Shown: positions 1 through 5,775 of the stretch, one piece after another
How positions within the stretch are numbered: the stretch's first letter is position 1
How the letters are laid out: every line of letters starts with the position of its first letter
DNA from: CAYRQP01 sp964426545
GTDB taxonomy: Bacteria > Fermentibacterota > Fermentibacteria > Fermentibacterales > JCC-6
Assembly: GCA_964426545.1 (NCBI GenBank)
Contig: CAYRQP010000036.1
Location: 1 to 6,476 of the forward strand
Direction: 5' to 3'
Length of the DNA stretch: 6,476 bases
Made by a program: the position numbers and the translations under genes
Notes under the pieces: generated by a model
Database searches by the model: none
Told to the model about the DNA's origin: nothing
Seen by the model: the letters and a program-made list of their open reading frames with translations, nothing else

Positions 1-90
1 TTTGCCGGTGCTTTCTTAGTTTCCGCCTTTTTGGGTACGGCCTTCTTTGCCGGTGTTTTCTTAGTTTCCGTCTTCTTAGGTGCGGTCTTC
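1..90 (-). repeat. 45-bp in-frame tandem repeat in the rpsB tail
   Basis: Positions 1-45 and 46-90 are two copies of a 45-bp unit matching at 39 of 45 positions; all six differences are transitions. The unit encodes 15 residues of the type KKAVPKKAETKKAPA, in frame with rpsB. The array starts at the window edge, so more copies may follow outside. The low-complexity basic tail resembles the AKKA/PKKA tails of histone H1-like proteins, which suggests non-specific RNA or DNA contact (inference). Confidence 0.9.
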
Positions 91-854
91 TCTGCAACTG
101 TCTTCTTTTCGGCTTCTGCTATCTCCGCCTGCTTCTCCGCTTCGAGTTTCTGCTCTTCCTGGTATTTTACCTGCCCTTCAGCACCAAGCAAAACAAAGTC
201 TGCAAGAGTACTGATGATTGTTGTGATTGATTTTATTGCATCATCATTAGCGGGAATTGGATAATCAACTTCTGTGGGGTCACAATTAGTATCTACTATT
301 CCTATACAGGGAATCTTAAGTTTTCTTGCCTCGGCTACAGCAATATGTTCTTTCTTTATGTCAACGACGATAATGACACCGGGAAGGTTTTTCATATTGC
401 GGATCCCTGTAAGATCTCTTACCAGTTTTCTCTTCTGTCTTTCTTTCCGGAGAATTTCTTTTTTCTTTATTGATTGGGCATATCCGTCGCGTTCTTCCTT
501 TTCAAGGAGTTCAAGTGTCTTTATGTTCTTGGATATTGTCTGGAAATTCGTGAGCATACCGCCCATCCATCGTTCAGTGACATAAGGCTGCCCGCATCTC
601 ACGGCGTTTTCTTTGATGCACTCTTTTCCCTGCTTCTTTGTCGAGACAAAAAGTACACCTTTACCCGATGCAACTGTCTTTGCTACAATATTTGCTGCAT
701 CCTCAAGAAGTTTTTGTGTCTTTTTCAGGTCAATGATGTGGATTCCGTTTCGCTCCATAAAGATATATTTGCGCATTTTCGGATTCCATCGGCCTTTTTG
801 ATGGCCAAAGTGAATGCCCGCTTCGAGCATCTGTTCCAGGGTAGGGATCTGCAT
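1..854 (-). CDS. rpsB: 30S ribosomal protein S2, 3' end cut by window edge
   Basis: S2 binds the head-body junction of the 30S subunit and is needed for S1 assembly. The first 284 codons are present, with no stop before the edge. The N-terminus (residues 14-20, IHFGHQK, then RWNPKM) and the motif around residues 94-103 (TERWMGGMLTNF) are typical S2, as is residues 187-206 (VDTNCDP, then IPANDDAI). The usual S2 core ends near residue 227. After it comes a charged helical segment (about 228-255), then a Lys/Ala/Thr/Pro-rich tail containing a 15-residue tandem repeat. The start is the ATG at 854, with AAAGGA five bases upstream. It follows rpsI after 122 bp; tsf usually follows rpsB and would lie outside the window. 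Identity is certain; the C-terminal length is unknown. Confidence 0.97.
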   Translation of the reverse strand, partial: MQIPTLEQMLEAGIHFGHQKGRWNPKMRKYIFMERNGIHIIDLKKTQKLLEDAANIVAKTVASGKGVLFVSTKKQGKECIKENAVRCGQPYVTERWMGGMLTNFQTISKNIKTLELLEKEERDGYAQSIKKKEILRKERQKRKLVRDLTGIRNMKNLPGVIIVVDIKKEHIAVAEARKLKIPCIGIVDTNCDPTEVDYPIPANDDAIKSITTIISTLADFVLLGAEGQVKYQEEQKLEAEKQAEIAEAEKKTVAEKTAPKKTETKKTPAKKAVPKKAETKKAPA

Positions 855-976
855 AAGGTTCCTTTCGGTTTTATCCTCCGAACGGTTTTATTCGAACCAA
901 TCCCCTTCAGGGGACACCGGGTCCGCTGATTCCGTCCGTGTGATTGTGGCAAACGACCTTCGTCTGCCGTATTTTT
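855..976 (-). promoter_or_regulatory. Structured rpsI-rpsB intergenic region, candidate S2 leader
   Basis: The 122-bp gap holds several structures on the minus-strand transcript. A 9-bp stem (968-960 with 956-948, loop of 3, one G-U pair) starts 8 bp after the rpsI stop. A 5-bp GC-rich hairpin with a UGAA tetraloop lies at 901-914. The 9-mer ATAAAACCG occurs twice, 17 bp apart (866-874 and 883-891), each followed by a purine-rich SD-like stretch. GGTTC near 892-898 can pair with GAACC at 857-861, which overlaps the end of the rpsB SD. S2 represses its own mRNA through the leader in E. coli, so a leader role is plausible. No convincing promoter was seen in the gap. Confidence 0.45.
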
Positions 977-978
977 TT
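945..978 (+). terminator. Possible intrinsic terminator facing the plus strand
   Basis: On the plus strand, GGCAAACGA (948-956) pairs with TCGTCTGCC (960-968) around a CCT loop, with one A-C mismatch, and seven T follow at 972-978. That is the layout of a rho-independent terminator for antisense transcription heading into rpsI. The same stem read on the minus strand has a G-U pair instead of the mismatch but no downstream U-tract, so it should not stop rpsI-rpsB read-through. The hairpin may really serve the minus-strand leader. Confidence 0.35.
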
Positions 979-1363
979 ATCTCTTCGAGAACTGGAAGCG
1001 TTTTCTTGCTTTTGGTCTTCCGTATTTCTTGCGTTCAACGGCACGGGCATCACGCCGGAGAAGCCCTTCCGACTTCAAAACAGACCTGAAATCGGGATTG
1101 GCCTTTATAAGTGCCCTTGCTATGCCGAGTCTGATGGCTCCTGCCTGACCGGAAATTCCCCCGCCTTTGACATTGATGATAATATCGAAGTTTGAACGAA
1201 CGTCGACAGTTTCAAGCGGTTCGAGAGCGTGTCCGATCTGCCACATACCTGAAAAGTACTCATCCATTGTCTTATGATTTACTTCTATACGTCCGTGTCC
1301 GGGACGCAGATAGCATCTGGCGGTTGATTGTTTCCGTCTTCCAACTCCTATATACTGTTCCAT
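977..1363 (-). CDS. rpsI: 30S ribosomal protein S9
   Basis: S9 sits in the 30S head, and its basic C-terminal tail reaches the P-site tRNA. The 128-aa product matches the normal family length. It begins with the typical GVGRRKQSTAR (residues 6-16), has the VKGGGISGQAGAIRLGIARAL block (about 65-85), then LLRRDARAVERKKYGRPKARK, and ends in KRFQFSKR, the expected Lys/Arg tail with a terminal Arg. The start is the ATG at 1363, with GGAG eight bases upstream. It begins 2 bp after the rplM stop, so it is almost certainly co-transcribed and coupled with rplM, as in most bacteria. Nothing unusual is seen in the protein. Confidence 0.98.
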   Translation of the reverse strand: MEQYIGVGRRKQSTARCYLRPGHGRIEVNHKTMDEYFSGMWQIGHALEPLETVDVRSNFDIIINVKGGGISGQAGAIRLGIARALIKANPDFRSVLKSEGLLRRDARAVERKKYGRPKARKRFQFSKR

Positions 1364-1365
1364 AG

Positions 1366-1809
1366 TTATTTCTCCACACTTTGCAGTTCAAGGGCTTCCG
1401 GGCACTGAGCATCGTGCGGATGCTCTTCCCCAATATATATTTTTAATTTATTAAGTTGCTGTCTTGCCAATCTGTTCTTTGGTAGCATCCCCCGTACAGC
1501 ATGTCTTAAAACTCTGTCCGGGTATTTCTCAAGCATCTCTTTCAGTGAGAGACTGCGCTGTCCACCGGGATAGCCGGTATGTCTGATATACTGTTTTTGC
1601 TCGATTTTGTTGCCCGAGAAATTCAGTTTCTCTACATTGGTCACAATTACAAAATCCCCTGTATCGATGTGCGGGGTGTAAACAGGTTTGTTCTTTCCCT
1701 GCAAAATTAGTGCTATCTTTGTGGAAAGTCTGCCGAGTGTCTGCCCTGAAGCATCCACCAGCCACCATTTCCTCTCGATTTCACCTTTGCCTGCTGAATA
1801 AGTTTTCAC
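1366..1809 (-). CDS. rplM: 50S ribosomal protein L13
   Basis: L13 is an early-assembly protein of the 50S subunit. The product is 147 aa, close to the usual ~142. Family features are the N-terminal WWLVDASGQTLGRLSTKIA (residues 15-33), the LQGKNKPVYTPHIDTGDFVIVTN block (about 36-58), YIRHTGYPGG (about 74-83) and the MLPKNRLARQQLNKLKIY block near 109-125. The start codon is GTG (1809-1807), chosen because GGAGG at 1816-1820 lies six bases upstream and the product starts where L13 normally starts. It is the first gene of the ribosomal cluster and is preceded by a 208-bp gap with strong secondary structure, which may carry its promoter and a regulatory leader. Confidence 0.98.
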   Translation of the reverse strand: MKTYSAGKGEIERKWWLVDASGQTLGRLSTKIALILQGKNKPVYTPHIDTGDFVIVTNVEKLNFSGNKIEQKQYIRHTGYPGGQRSLSLKEMLEKYPDRVLRHAVRGMLPKNRLARQQLNKLKIYIGEEHPHDAQCPEALELQSVEK

Positions 1810-1974
1810 TTTCTGCCTCCGGAATAATCGTTTTTAACGCCGTACCGATATATATCGGCACATAATAATTCAATTTACGAAGATACACTTACCCGCAAGC
1901 TGTAGCGAAATTCTTCCTCAGCTTACAGTGTATTTCGACCACCCGGCAATATATGCCAAAGTGGACAGGTAAAC
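1810..1974 (-). ncRNA. Candidate structured 5' leader of rplM-rpsI
   Basis: The minus-strand transcript upstream of rplM can form three hairpins in series. P1 (1964-1939) has CCAC/GTGG outside and GGCA/TGCC inside an internal loop. P2 (1933-1883) has a perfect 7-bp outer stem (ATACACT/AGTGTAT), an 8-bp inner stem (GTAAGCTG/CAGCTTGC with one G-U), a 5-nt one-sided bulge (GGGTA) and a 16-nt loop. P3 (1858-1845) is the perfect 14-bp palindrome CCGATATATATCGG, 24 bases before the GGAGG of rplM. L13 operons of Firmicutes are known to carry an autoregulatory leader RNA. I do not recognise this one as that family. The 5' end near 1974 is inferred from a weak promoter match. Confidence 0.5.
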
Positions 1975-1980
1975 TGTTGA

Positions 1981-2008
1981 ATTTTATGCCCATAGTCAAG
2001 GTCTGCAA
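1981..2008 (-). promoter_or_regulatory. Weak sigma70-like promoter candidate for rplM-rpsI-rpsB
   Basis: On the minus strand, TTGCAG (2008-2003) lies 16 bp from TAAAAT (1986-1981). The -10 matches the consensus at 5 of 6, the -35 only at its TTG. A start near 1974 would place the first leader hairpin about ten bases downstream, which fits. A 6-bp inverted repeat (1998-2003 with 2014-2019) overlaps the element and the stop codon of the upstream gene, but no T-tract follows, so it is not a clear terminator. Read-through from the recA operon remains possible. Confidence 0.3.
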
Positions 2009-2017
2009 CAAATGACC

Positions 2018-2872
2018 TTATCTAATCCCACTACCAACTCCGACTTCACTCAATGAATTCGAAATCTGTTCAAATAGTTCACGCTCTCTTGCAGAGTTGT
2101 ATGTGTCAGCTGCCCTTATTCCACCGTAAATGTTACCACCATAAAAGGAAAGGCTTAACCATCCAAATAATACTGCCAGTGCAATCTCCTCTTCGACAAT
2201 TGACTGATAGAACAAATACCCCATTATCGCATTCATGCCGAGTGCAATTAATCCGTCCTTGGTATGTCCGCAGAATATCTGACCCGACCCCGGAATCACT
2301 GCACTCGATAAACCGCACCAGAAAGGGCTTCTGCGGAATAGATGCTCTCCGCTCTCTGCAAGAACTGTCAGCCTGCTGGCTTCTGCGCTCCAAATACTGT
2401 TACCCTCACTCAATACAGCAAGTTCGGTAGAAGATTCATTCCATCGTCCAAGCCGCCCAAGCATAAGAGCACCCAGTATATTCGCTTTGCAGGATATTTC
2501 CGGAACAGGAGATACAGATCCGGCTTCAATGTAGTATTCTCTCGCTCCGGCGAAGTTACCAATCTCCTCCAGTACGGAACCGGCACCCAGTAATGCATTA
2601 CTTCTTAAGTCAGTATCATCCAAATTCTCTGCAAGAAACACATACATATAATAAGCATCTGCCAAAGAGTTCATTTCCTGCTGGCAACGGGCAATCCTCA
2701 AAGCAGAAATCGGGCATGAAAGAGTGTCTCCCCCGTTTTCATAGATAATCCGCATGTATTCAGTTGCAGCTGTTTCATATTCTCCGCCTGCATACAAATA
2801 ATCTGCAAAGCCAGATTCAGTACTGTCTGCAGGAGAGATAACTAGAATGAAAGCAATGAGCGGCCCCAGCAT
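2018..2872 (-). CDS. Exported TPR protein with C-terminal membrane domain
   Basis: The gene encodes 284 aa of unknown exact function. Residues 1-16 form a short hydrophobic signal sequence (LGPLIAFILVISPADS). Residues 22-155 form paired helices with TPR-like spacing: FADYLYAGGEYETAATEYMR, then ALRIARCQQEMNSLADAYYM, ALLGAGSVLEEIGNFAGARE and ALMLGRLGRWNESSTELA. TPRs usually bind protein partners. Residues 189-259 are a membrane domain that opens with SAVIPGSGQIFCGHTKDGLIAL, has two hydrophobic helices (about 205-224 and 229-244), and ends GGNIYGGIRAADTYN. This SxxxPGxGQ...G pattern resembles DUF5683/TM2-like domains. The ATG at 2872 is preceded by GGGGGAGG seven bases upstream, inside the 3' end of yidD (31-bp overlap), so the two are translated together. 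It is the last gene of the operon. Confidence 0.85.
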   Translation of the reverse strand: MLGPLIAFILVISPADSTESGFADYLYAGGEYETAATEYMRIIYENGGDTLSCPISALRIARCQQEMNSLADAYYMYVFLAENLDDTDLRSNALLGAGSVLEEIGNFAGAREYYIEAGSVSPVPEISCKANILGALMLGRLGRWNESSTELAVLSEGNSIWSAEASRLTVLAESGEHLFRRSPFWCGLSSAVIPGSGQIFCGHTKDGLIALGMNAIMGYLFYQSIVEEEIALAVLFGWLSLSFYGGNIYGGIRAADTYNSARERELFEQISNSLSEVGVGSGIR

Positions 2873-3237
2873 GTTTCAACCTCCCCCTGTAAAACAGCAT
2901 CTTCTGCCTGACCATTTGCAGTCAACGCATATTCTCCCGAAAACCGGACTCCCGGGTGACATCGCGTCCATCTTTCGAGAGCCATCATCGTACCGAACAG
3001 AAACCCATATCGCTGTACAGATTCCTGACCGTAATGCGAACAACTCGGATAATATACACATCTTCTTCCCAGAACAGGTCGAAATACTGCCCGGTATTGA
3101 CTGAACAGCACATCGACAAGAGAGAAGTCTGGTTCTACCAATATATCTGCACCTGCTGTTTGAATCATTACTGTCAAAGCCAATATCAGGAAGATTCCCC
3201 TGACAGAACCTGTTTTAACCCATCGAGCGAACAGCAT
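2842..3237 (-). CDS. yidD: YidD-like protein with its own signal peptide
   Basis: The 131-aa product contains the YidD family core at residues 48-95: YRAVFRPVLGRRC, YYPSCSHYGQESVQRYG, then LERWTRCHP, with the family cysteines at 60, 66 and 93. Classical YidD is a cytoplasmic, membrane-associated protein that aids YidC-dependent insertion and normally lacks a signal peptide. Here residues 1-30 look like one: a basic start, a hydrophobic stretch (GIFLILALTVMIQT), and AGA before Asp31 as a plausible signal peptidase I site. The C-terminal 35 residues are poorly conserved. The ATG at 3237 is fixed by a strong SD (GGAGGGG, four bases upstream) and overlaps the previous gene by 52 bp. Whether it acts in the cytoplasm or across the membrane cannot be decided from sequence. 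The gene symbol reflects the family, not proven function. Confidence 0.88.
   Translation of the reverse strand: MLFARWVKTGSVRGIFLILALTVMIQTAGADILVEPDFSLVDVLFSQYRAVFRPVLGRRCVYYPSCSHYGQESVQRYGFLFGTMMALERWTRCHPGVRFSGEYALTANGQAEDAVLQGEVETCWGRSLLSF
2880..2887 (-). promoter_or_regulatory. Strong RBS of the TPR/membrane protein inside yidD
   Basis: GGGGGAGG on the minus strand lies seven bases upstream of the ATG at 2872, within the yidD coding sequence. It supports that start and makes the 31-bp overlap real rather than an annotation artefact. Confidence 0.85.
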
Positions 3238-3704
3238 CTAACCCCTCCTCTCCTTAGAATATCAACGGCTTCCTCATCCCAGTTTCCCATAACCACCCAG
3301 AGAGTCCATCCTGCAGCACGAGCGGCAGAACTTTTACCGACTACGGAATAGGCTCTTTCGATGTGCGGAATTCGACTGCTGAAAGACTGGGGAATGACTG
3401 CAACTTTGTCTTTAAAAAAGGGAAAGTACAACTCGATATCATCCCACGGATATATTCTGAGTGCTCTGCTGAATTTAAAATCCCTGAGAATTTCCCATGT
3501 ATGTGAGTAGATATGCCTTCGCTCTCGTGGGGTCATTTTAATGCGAAGAACTAACTCCGGTTCGCCACGAACAAACTCCCCTTCTTCGAGAATTATCAAC
3601 ATTTCCGATGACAGGTTCAGGTGTTCTGCAGTTTTTTCCGTTACATCCCCTGCAATGACTCTGCCCACTTCTGTCCAGAAATGCCTGTTCTGAACACTTT
3701 TCAT
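3186..3704 (-). CDS. Unrecognised 172-aa cytoplasmic protein
   Basis: I do not recognise this protein. It has no signal peptide and no membrane segment. The N-terminal half is mixed charged (EEGEFVRGEPELVLRIKM at about 40-57, then TPRERRHIYSHTWEILRDF). The middle is rich in aromatics (RIYPWDDIELYFPFF, about 83-97). The C-terminal part suggests a beta-alpha-beta unit: GWTLWVVMG (132-140), a helix EEAVDILRRGG (144-154), VRCCSL, and a last helix DGLKQVL. Such an end occurs in several nuclease-like and Rossmann-like folds, but no catalytic motif is visible. The ATG at 3704 has AGGAG seven bases upstream and overlaps the recX stop as ATGA, so it is coupled to recX. The long downstream overlap with yidD (52 bp) and intact frame indicate a real gene. 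Confidence 0.75.
   Translation of the reverse strand: MKSVQNRHFWTEVGRVIAGDVTEKTAEHLNLSSEMLIILEEGEFVRGEPELVLRIKMTPRERRHIYSHTWEILRDFKFSRALRIYPWDDIELYFPFFKDKVAVIPQSFSSRIPHIERAYSVVGKSSAARAAGWTLWVVMGNWDEEAVDILRRGGVRCCSLDGLKQVLSGESS
3242..3253 (-). promoter_or_regulatory. Strong RBS of the yidD-like gene inside the upstream gene
   Basis: The minus strand reads GGAGAGGAGGGG ending four bases before the ATG at 3237. It lies inside the 172-aa gene and justifies the 52-bp overlap over any later start in the signal peptide region. Confidence 0.85.
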
Positions 3705-4180
3705 CCGTCTTCTCCTGAAGCATCGATTGCTGTTTCCAGAATTCTGAAGGACATTTCGGATGAAAATCCCCGTCTGTTCAGATATGCAGATGCTCGTCTA
3801 TAAGCTCTTTCGCGGCTTGATTTGCCGTATTTTGTCACGACGATCTTTACAAGGTCGTTGAACATGTCTTCGTCATTTCTGCCGTTTAATGCCCTGTCGA
3901 TAATTTCGTGACTTACCCCTTTTGCTTTCAGTTCCTGCCGTATCCTTGCCGAACCAAACGGGGATTTGCCCTTCCCTGTGTGACTTCTAATGAAGATCAA
4001 GGCAAAGCGAAGGTCATCAACAAGTCCATTTTCGACAGCCCATAGGGAAATACTCTCAATTATTTTAAGGTCATAATCCCGCCCTGCGAGATACTCCCGA
4101 AGCTGGTATTCAGTCCGTTCTGAATAGCCAAGATAGCGGATAGTGTCATTCCGAGCTGCCTGGAGTTCTTCGCTATTCAT
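3701..4180 (-). CDS. recX: Regulatory protein RecX
   Basis: RecX binds RecA filaments and limits their growth and activity. The 159-aa product has the all-helical three-helix repeats of the family: AARNDTIRYLGYSERTEYQL near the N-terminus, the signature ENGLVDDLRFALIFIRSH followed by ARIRQELKAKGVSHEIIDRAL in the middle, and the less conserved C-terminal repeat ending RGFSSEMSFRILETAI. I chose the ATG at 4180, one base after the recA stop, giving a normal family length. The frame stays open to 4330, but that extension is the recA 3' end in another frame. The SD is weak (a purine run about 13 bases upstream), so translation probably depends on coupling to recA. It overlaps the next gene by 4 bp. 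Confidence 0.93.
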   Translation of the reverse strand: MNSEELQAARNDTIRYLGYSERTEYQLREYLAGRDYDLKIIESISLWAVENGLVDDLRFALIFIRSHTGKGKSPFGSARIRQELKAKGVSHEIIDRALNGRNDEDMFNDLVKIVVTKYGKSSRERAYRRASAYLNRRGFSSEMSFRILETAIDASGEDG

Positions 4181-4181
4181 T

Positions 4182-5225
4182 CTATCGGATTTGCTCTTCT
4201 TCTTTTTCTCCCCCGGAAACAGGGATTTCCATAATCTTTTTAATGCGAAGTTCGAGAGAGTCTGCCGCATCAGGATTTTCCTGGAGATATGAACGCGTTT
4301 TCTCCTTGCCCTGTCCCACCTGTTTATCATCTATCGAGAACCAGGCTCCCCTGCGTGTCAGCAGACCGGTTTCGAGACCAAGATCAATAAGTTCCCCTTC
4401 TCTGGAAACACCAAAACCATGCAGGATATCGAATTCAGCCTTCCTGAATGGCGGAGCAACCTTGTTTTTGACAACCTTGACTCTTGTTCGGCTCCCCACG
4501 ATTTCGTCTCCCTGCTTTATCGATGCGATTCTCCTTACATCGAGTCGAACACTGCTGTAGAATTTGAGTGCCCTACCTCCGGATGTTGTTTCGGGATTCC
4601 CGAACATCACACCAATTTTCATTCTCAACTGGTTGATGAAGATTACGGTACACTTCGAATGCGATACAGCACCTGTCAGTTTTCTGAGTGCCTGAGACAT
4701 CAAACGTGCCTGAAGTCCGACATGACTGTCTCCCATCTCTCCCTCAATCTCTGCTCTGGGAACAAGGGCTGCAACTGAATCGATTACAATGATGTCGACT
4801 GCGTTGCTTCGAACAAGCATCTCTGTGATTTCCAGAGCCTGCTCTCCGTGGCTGGGCTGCGAAACAAGAAGGTTGTCTATGTTCACACCAAGTTTTTTAG
4901 CATAGACAGGGTCGAGAGCGTGTTCTGCGTCTATGAATGCAACTTCACCACCAAGTTTTTGTGCACTCGCAATCATATGAAGAGCTATTGTGGTTTTACC
5001 CGAACCCTCCGACCCGTAAATCTCTATGACACGACCTCTCGGAATCCCGCCTATACCAAGAGCATGGTCGAGTGTAATGGAACCCGTTGGAATGAAGTCA
5101 ACCTTCATGTATGGATTTTCACCCAAACGCATCAGGGCTCCCTGTCCAAATTCCTTTTCTATCTGGTGGAAGGTTGCCTGCAGAGCCTTTTGTTTCTTGC
5201 CGGCAGTGTCTTGCTTTCTCGTCAT
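4182..5225 (-). CDS. recA: Recombinase RecA
   Basis: RecA forms ATP-dependent filaments on single-stranded DNA, catalyses strand exchange and drives LexA self-cleavage where an SOS system exists. The product is 347 aa, full length. Residues 71-78 are the Walker A loop, GSEGSGKT instead of the usual GPESSGKT. DAEHALD at 99-105 carries the catalytic Glu101. VDIIVIDS at 143-150 is Walker B. Loop 1 (EGEMGDSHVG, 161-170), FINQLRMKIG (196-205, with the ATP-sensing Gln199) and loop 2 (FGNPETTSGG, 208-217) follow, then the C-terminal domain and a short acidic tail (EKEEEQIR). The ATG at 5225 has AAGGAG six bases upstream. It follows thpR by 21 bp and recX by 1 bp, so it probably shares the pncC promoter; no clear own promoter was seen. 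Confidence 0.99.
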   Translation of the reverse strand: MTRKQDTAGKKQKALQATFHQIEKEFGQGALMRLGENPYMKVDFIPTGSITLDHALGIGGIPRGRVIEIYGSEGSGKTTIALHMIASAQKLGGEVAFIDAEHALDPVYAKKLGVNIDNLLVSQPSHGEQALEITEMLVRSNAVDIIVIDSVAALVPRAEIEGEMGDSHVGLQARLMSQALRKLTGAVSHSKCTVIFINQLRMKIGVMFGNPETTSGGRALKFYSSVRLDVRRIASIKQGDEIVGSRTRVKVVKNKVAPPFRKAEFDILHGFGVSREGELIDLGLETGLLTRRGAWFSIDDKQVGQGKEKTRSYLQENPDAADSLELRIKKIMEIPVSGGEKEEEQIR

Positions 5226-5246
5226 TCTTCTCTCCTTTTCATATTG

Positions 5247-5774
5247 CTATTTCAGTCTGAACTTTTCAATCGGGTCATAAATAGTTCCGCTGCCCGTGAG
5301 CGTGCTGTTGAATATAACTACTTCTGTCAGTTTTCCACTAATCAGGGGAGGGTCGGGAAGTTCAATCTCCGCAGTACATCGTTTCCGGCGGGCAATTGTA
5401 AGGTGGGGTGAAAATCGTCTTTCTGATACATCTCCCCTGTCATCTGTAATCTTCCCTAACCCTTCTGCCATGTTGTAAATGAACCGCCCGAACTTCCCGC
5501 CGACCCAGTATATGGACGGGAGACCGTTTTTTCTGCCGAATGTCCCGCTCTTTTCGATCGTGAATCGAATTTCATCCAATTGCTGCTTCAACATCATTTC
5601 ACGAATTTGCTCAATCCTCTTTTCATCAATATTGCCAAAGAACCTGAGTGTCAGATGCAGGTTTTCCGATTTGACCCATTTCAATCCGGAATATTCCCGC
5701 CTAAAAGGTGCAAGCCATTCATCCAACCCACTAATTGCCTGTTCGGATAGTACTGCAGCTGCAAATACTCTCAT
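5247..5774 (-). CDS. thpR: RNA 2',3'-cyclic phosphodiesterase (2'-5' RNA ligase family)
   Basis: The LigT/ThpR family opens 2',3'-cyclic phosphates on RNA ends to 2'-phosphates, and some members join RNA halves with a 2'-5' link. The 175-aa product has the usual length and the two hallmark HxTx motifs of the 2H phosphoesterases: HLTL at 40-43 within NLHLTLRFFGN, and HLTI at 124-127 within FSPHLTIAR. The N-terminus MRVFAAAVL and the segment SGTFGRKNGLPSIYWVG are also typical. It starts at the ATG at 5774, one base after the pncC stop (TGAAATG), with no good SD of its own, so coupling is likely. A thpR-cinA-recA neighbourhood is common in bacteria, but the physiological link is not established. 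Confidence 0.95.
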   Translation of the reverse strand: MRVFAAAVLSEQAISGLDEWLAPFRREYSGLKWVKSENLHLTLRFFGNIDEKRIEQIREMMLKQQLDEIRFTIEKSGTFGRKNGLPSIYWVGGKFGRFIYNMAEGLGKITDDRGDVSERRFSPHLTIARRKRCTAEIELPDPPLISGKLTEVVIFNSTLTGSGTIYDPIEKFRLK

Positions 5775-5775
5775 T

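Noticed and set aside
888..900. tRNA-like T-loop (GGTTCGAAT on the minus strand)
   Set aside because: The flanking bases do not form a T-stem, and no acceptor or anticodon arm can be built around it.
1998..2019. Intrinsic terminator after the TPR/membrane gene
   Set aside because: A 6-bp inverted repeat with a 10-base loop exists, but no T-tract follows on the minus strand and the stem includes part of the stop codon.
3186..3310. Mrr-type nuclease domain in the unknown 172-aa protein
   Set aside because: The C-terminal beta-alpha-beta pattern is suggestive, but no D...ExK catalytic motif can be placed before it.
4181..4330. Upstream start for recX at 4330
   Set aside because: It would add 50 residues encoded by the recA 3' end in another frame; the RecX family begins near the ATG at 4180.
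5226..5265. Separate recA promoter (TTGAAA, 17 bp, CAATAT) at the end of thpR
   Set aside because: The -10 matches only 3 of 6, and the start site would fall on or after the recA RBS.
4848..5411. Long plus-strand open frame (187 aa) opposite recA and thpR
   Set aside because: It lies wholly antisense to two certain genes, has no family resemblance, and its composition fits a shadow frame. The same applies to the other plus-strand frames in the window.
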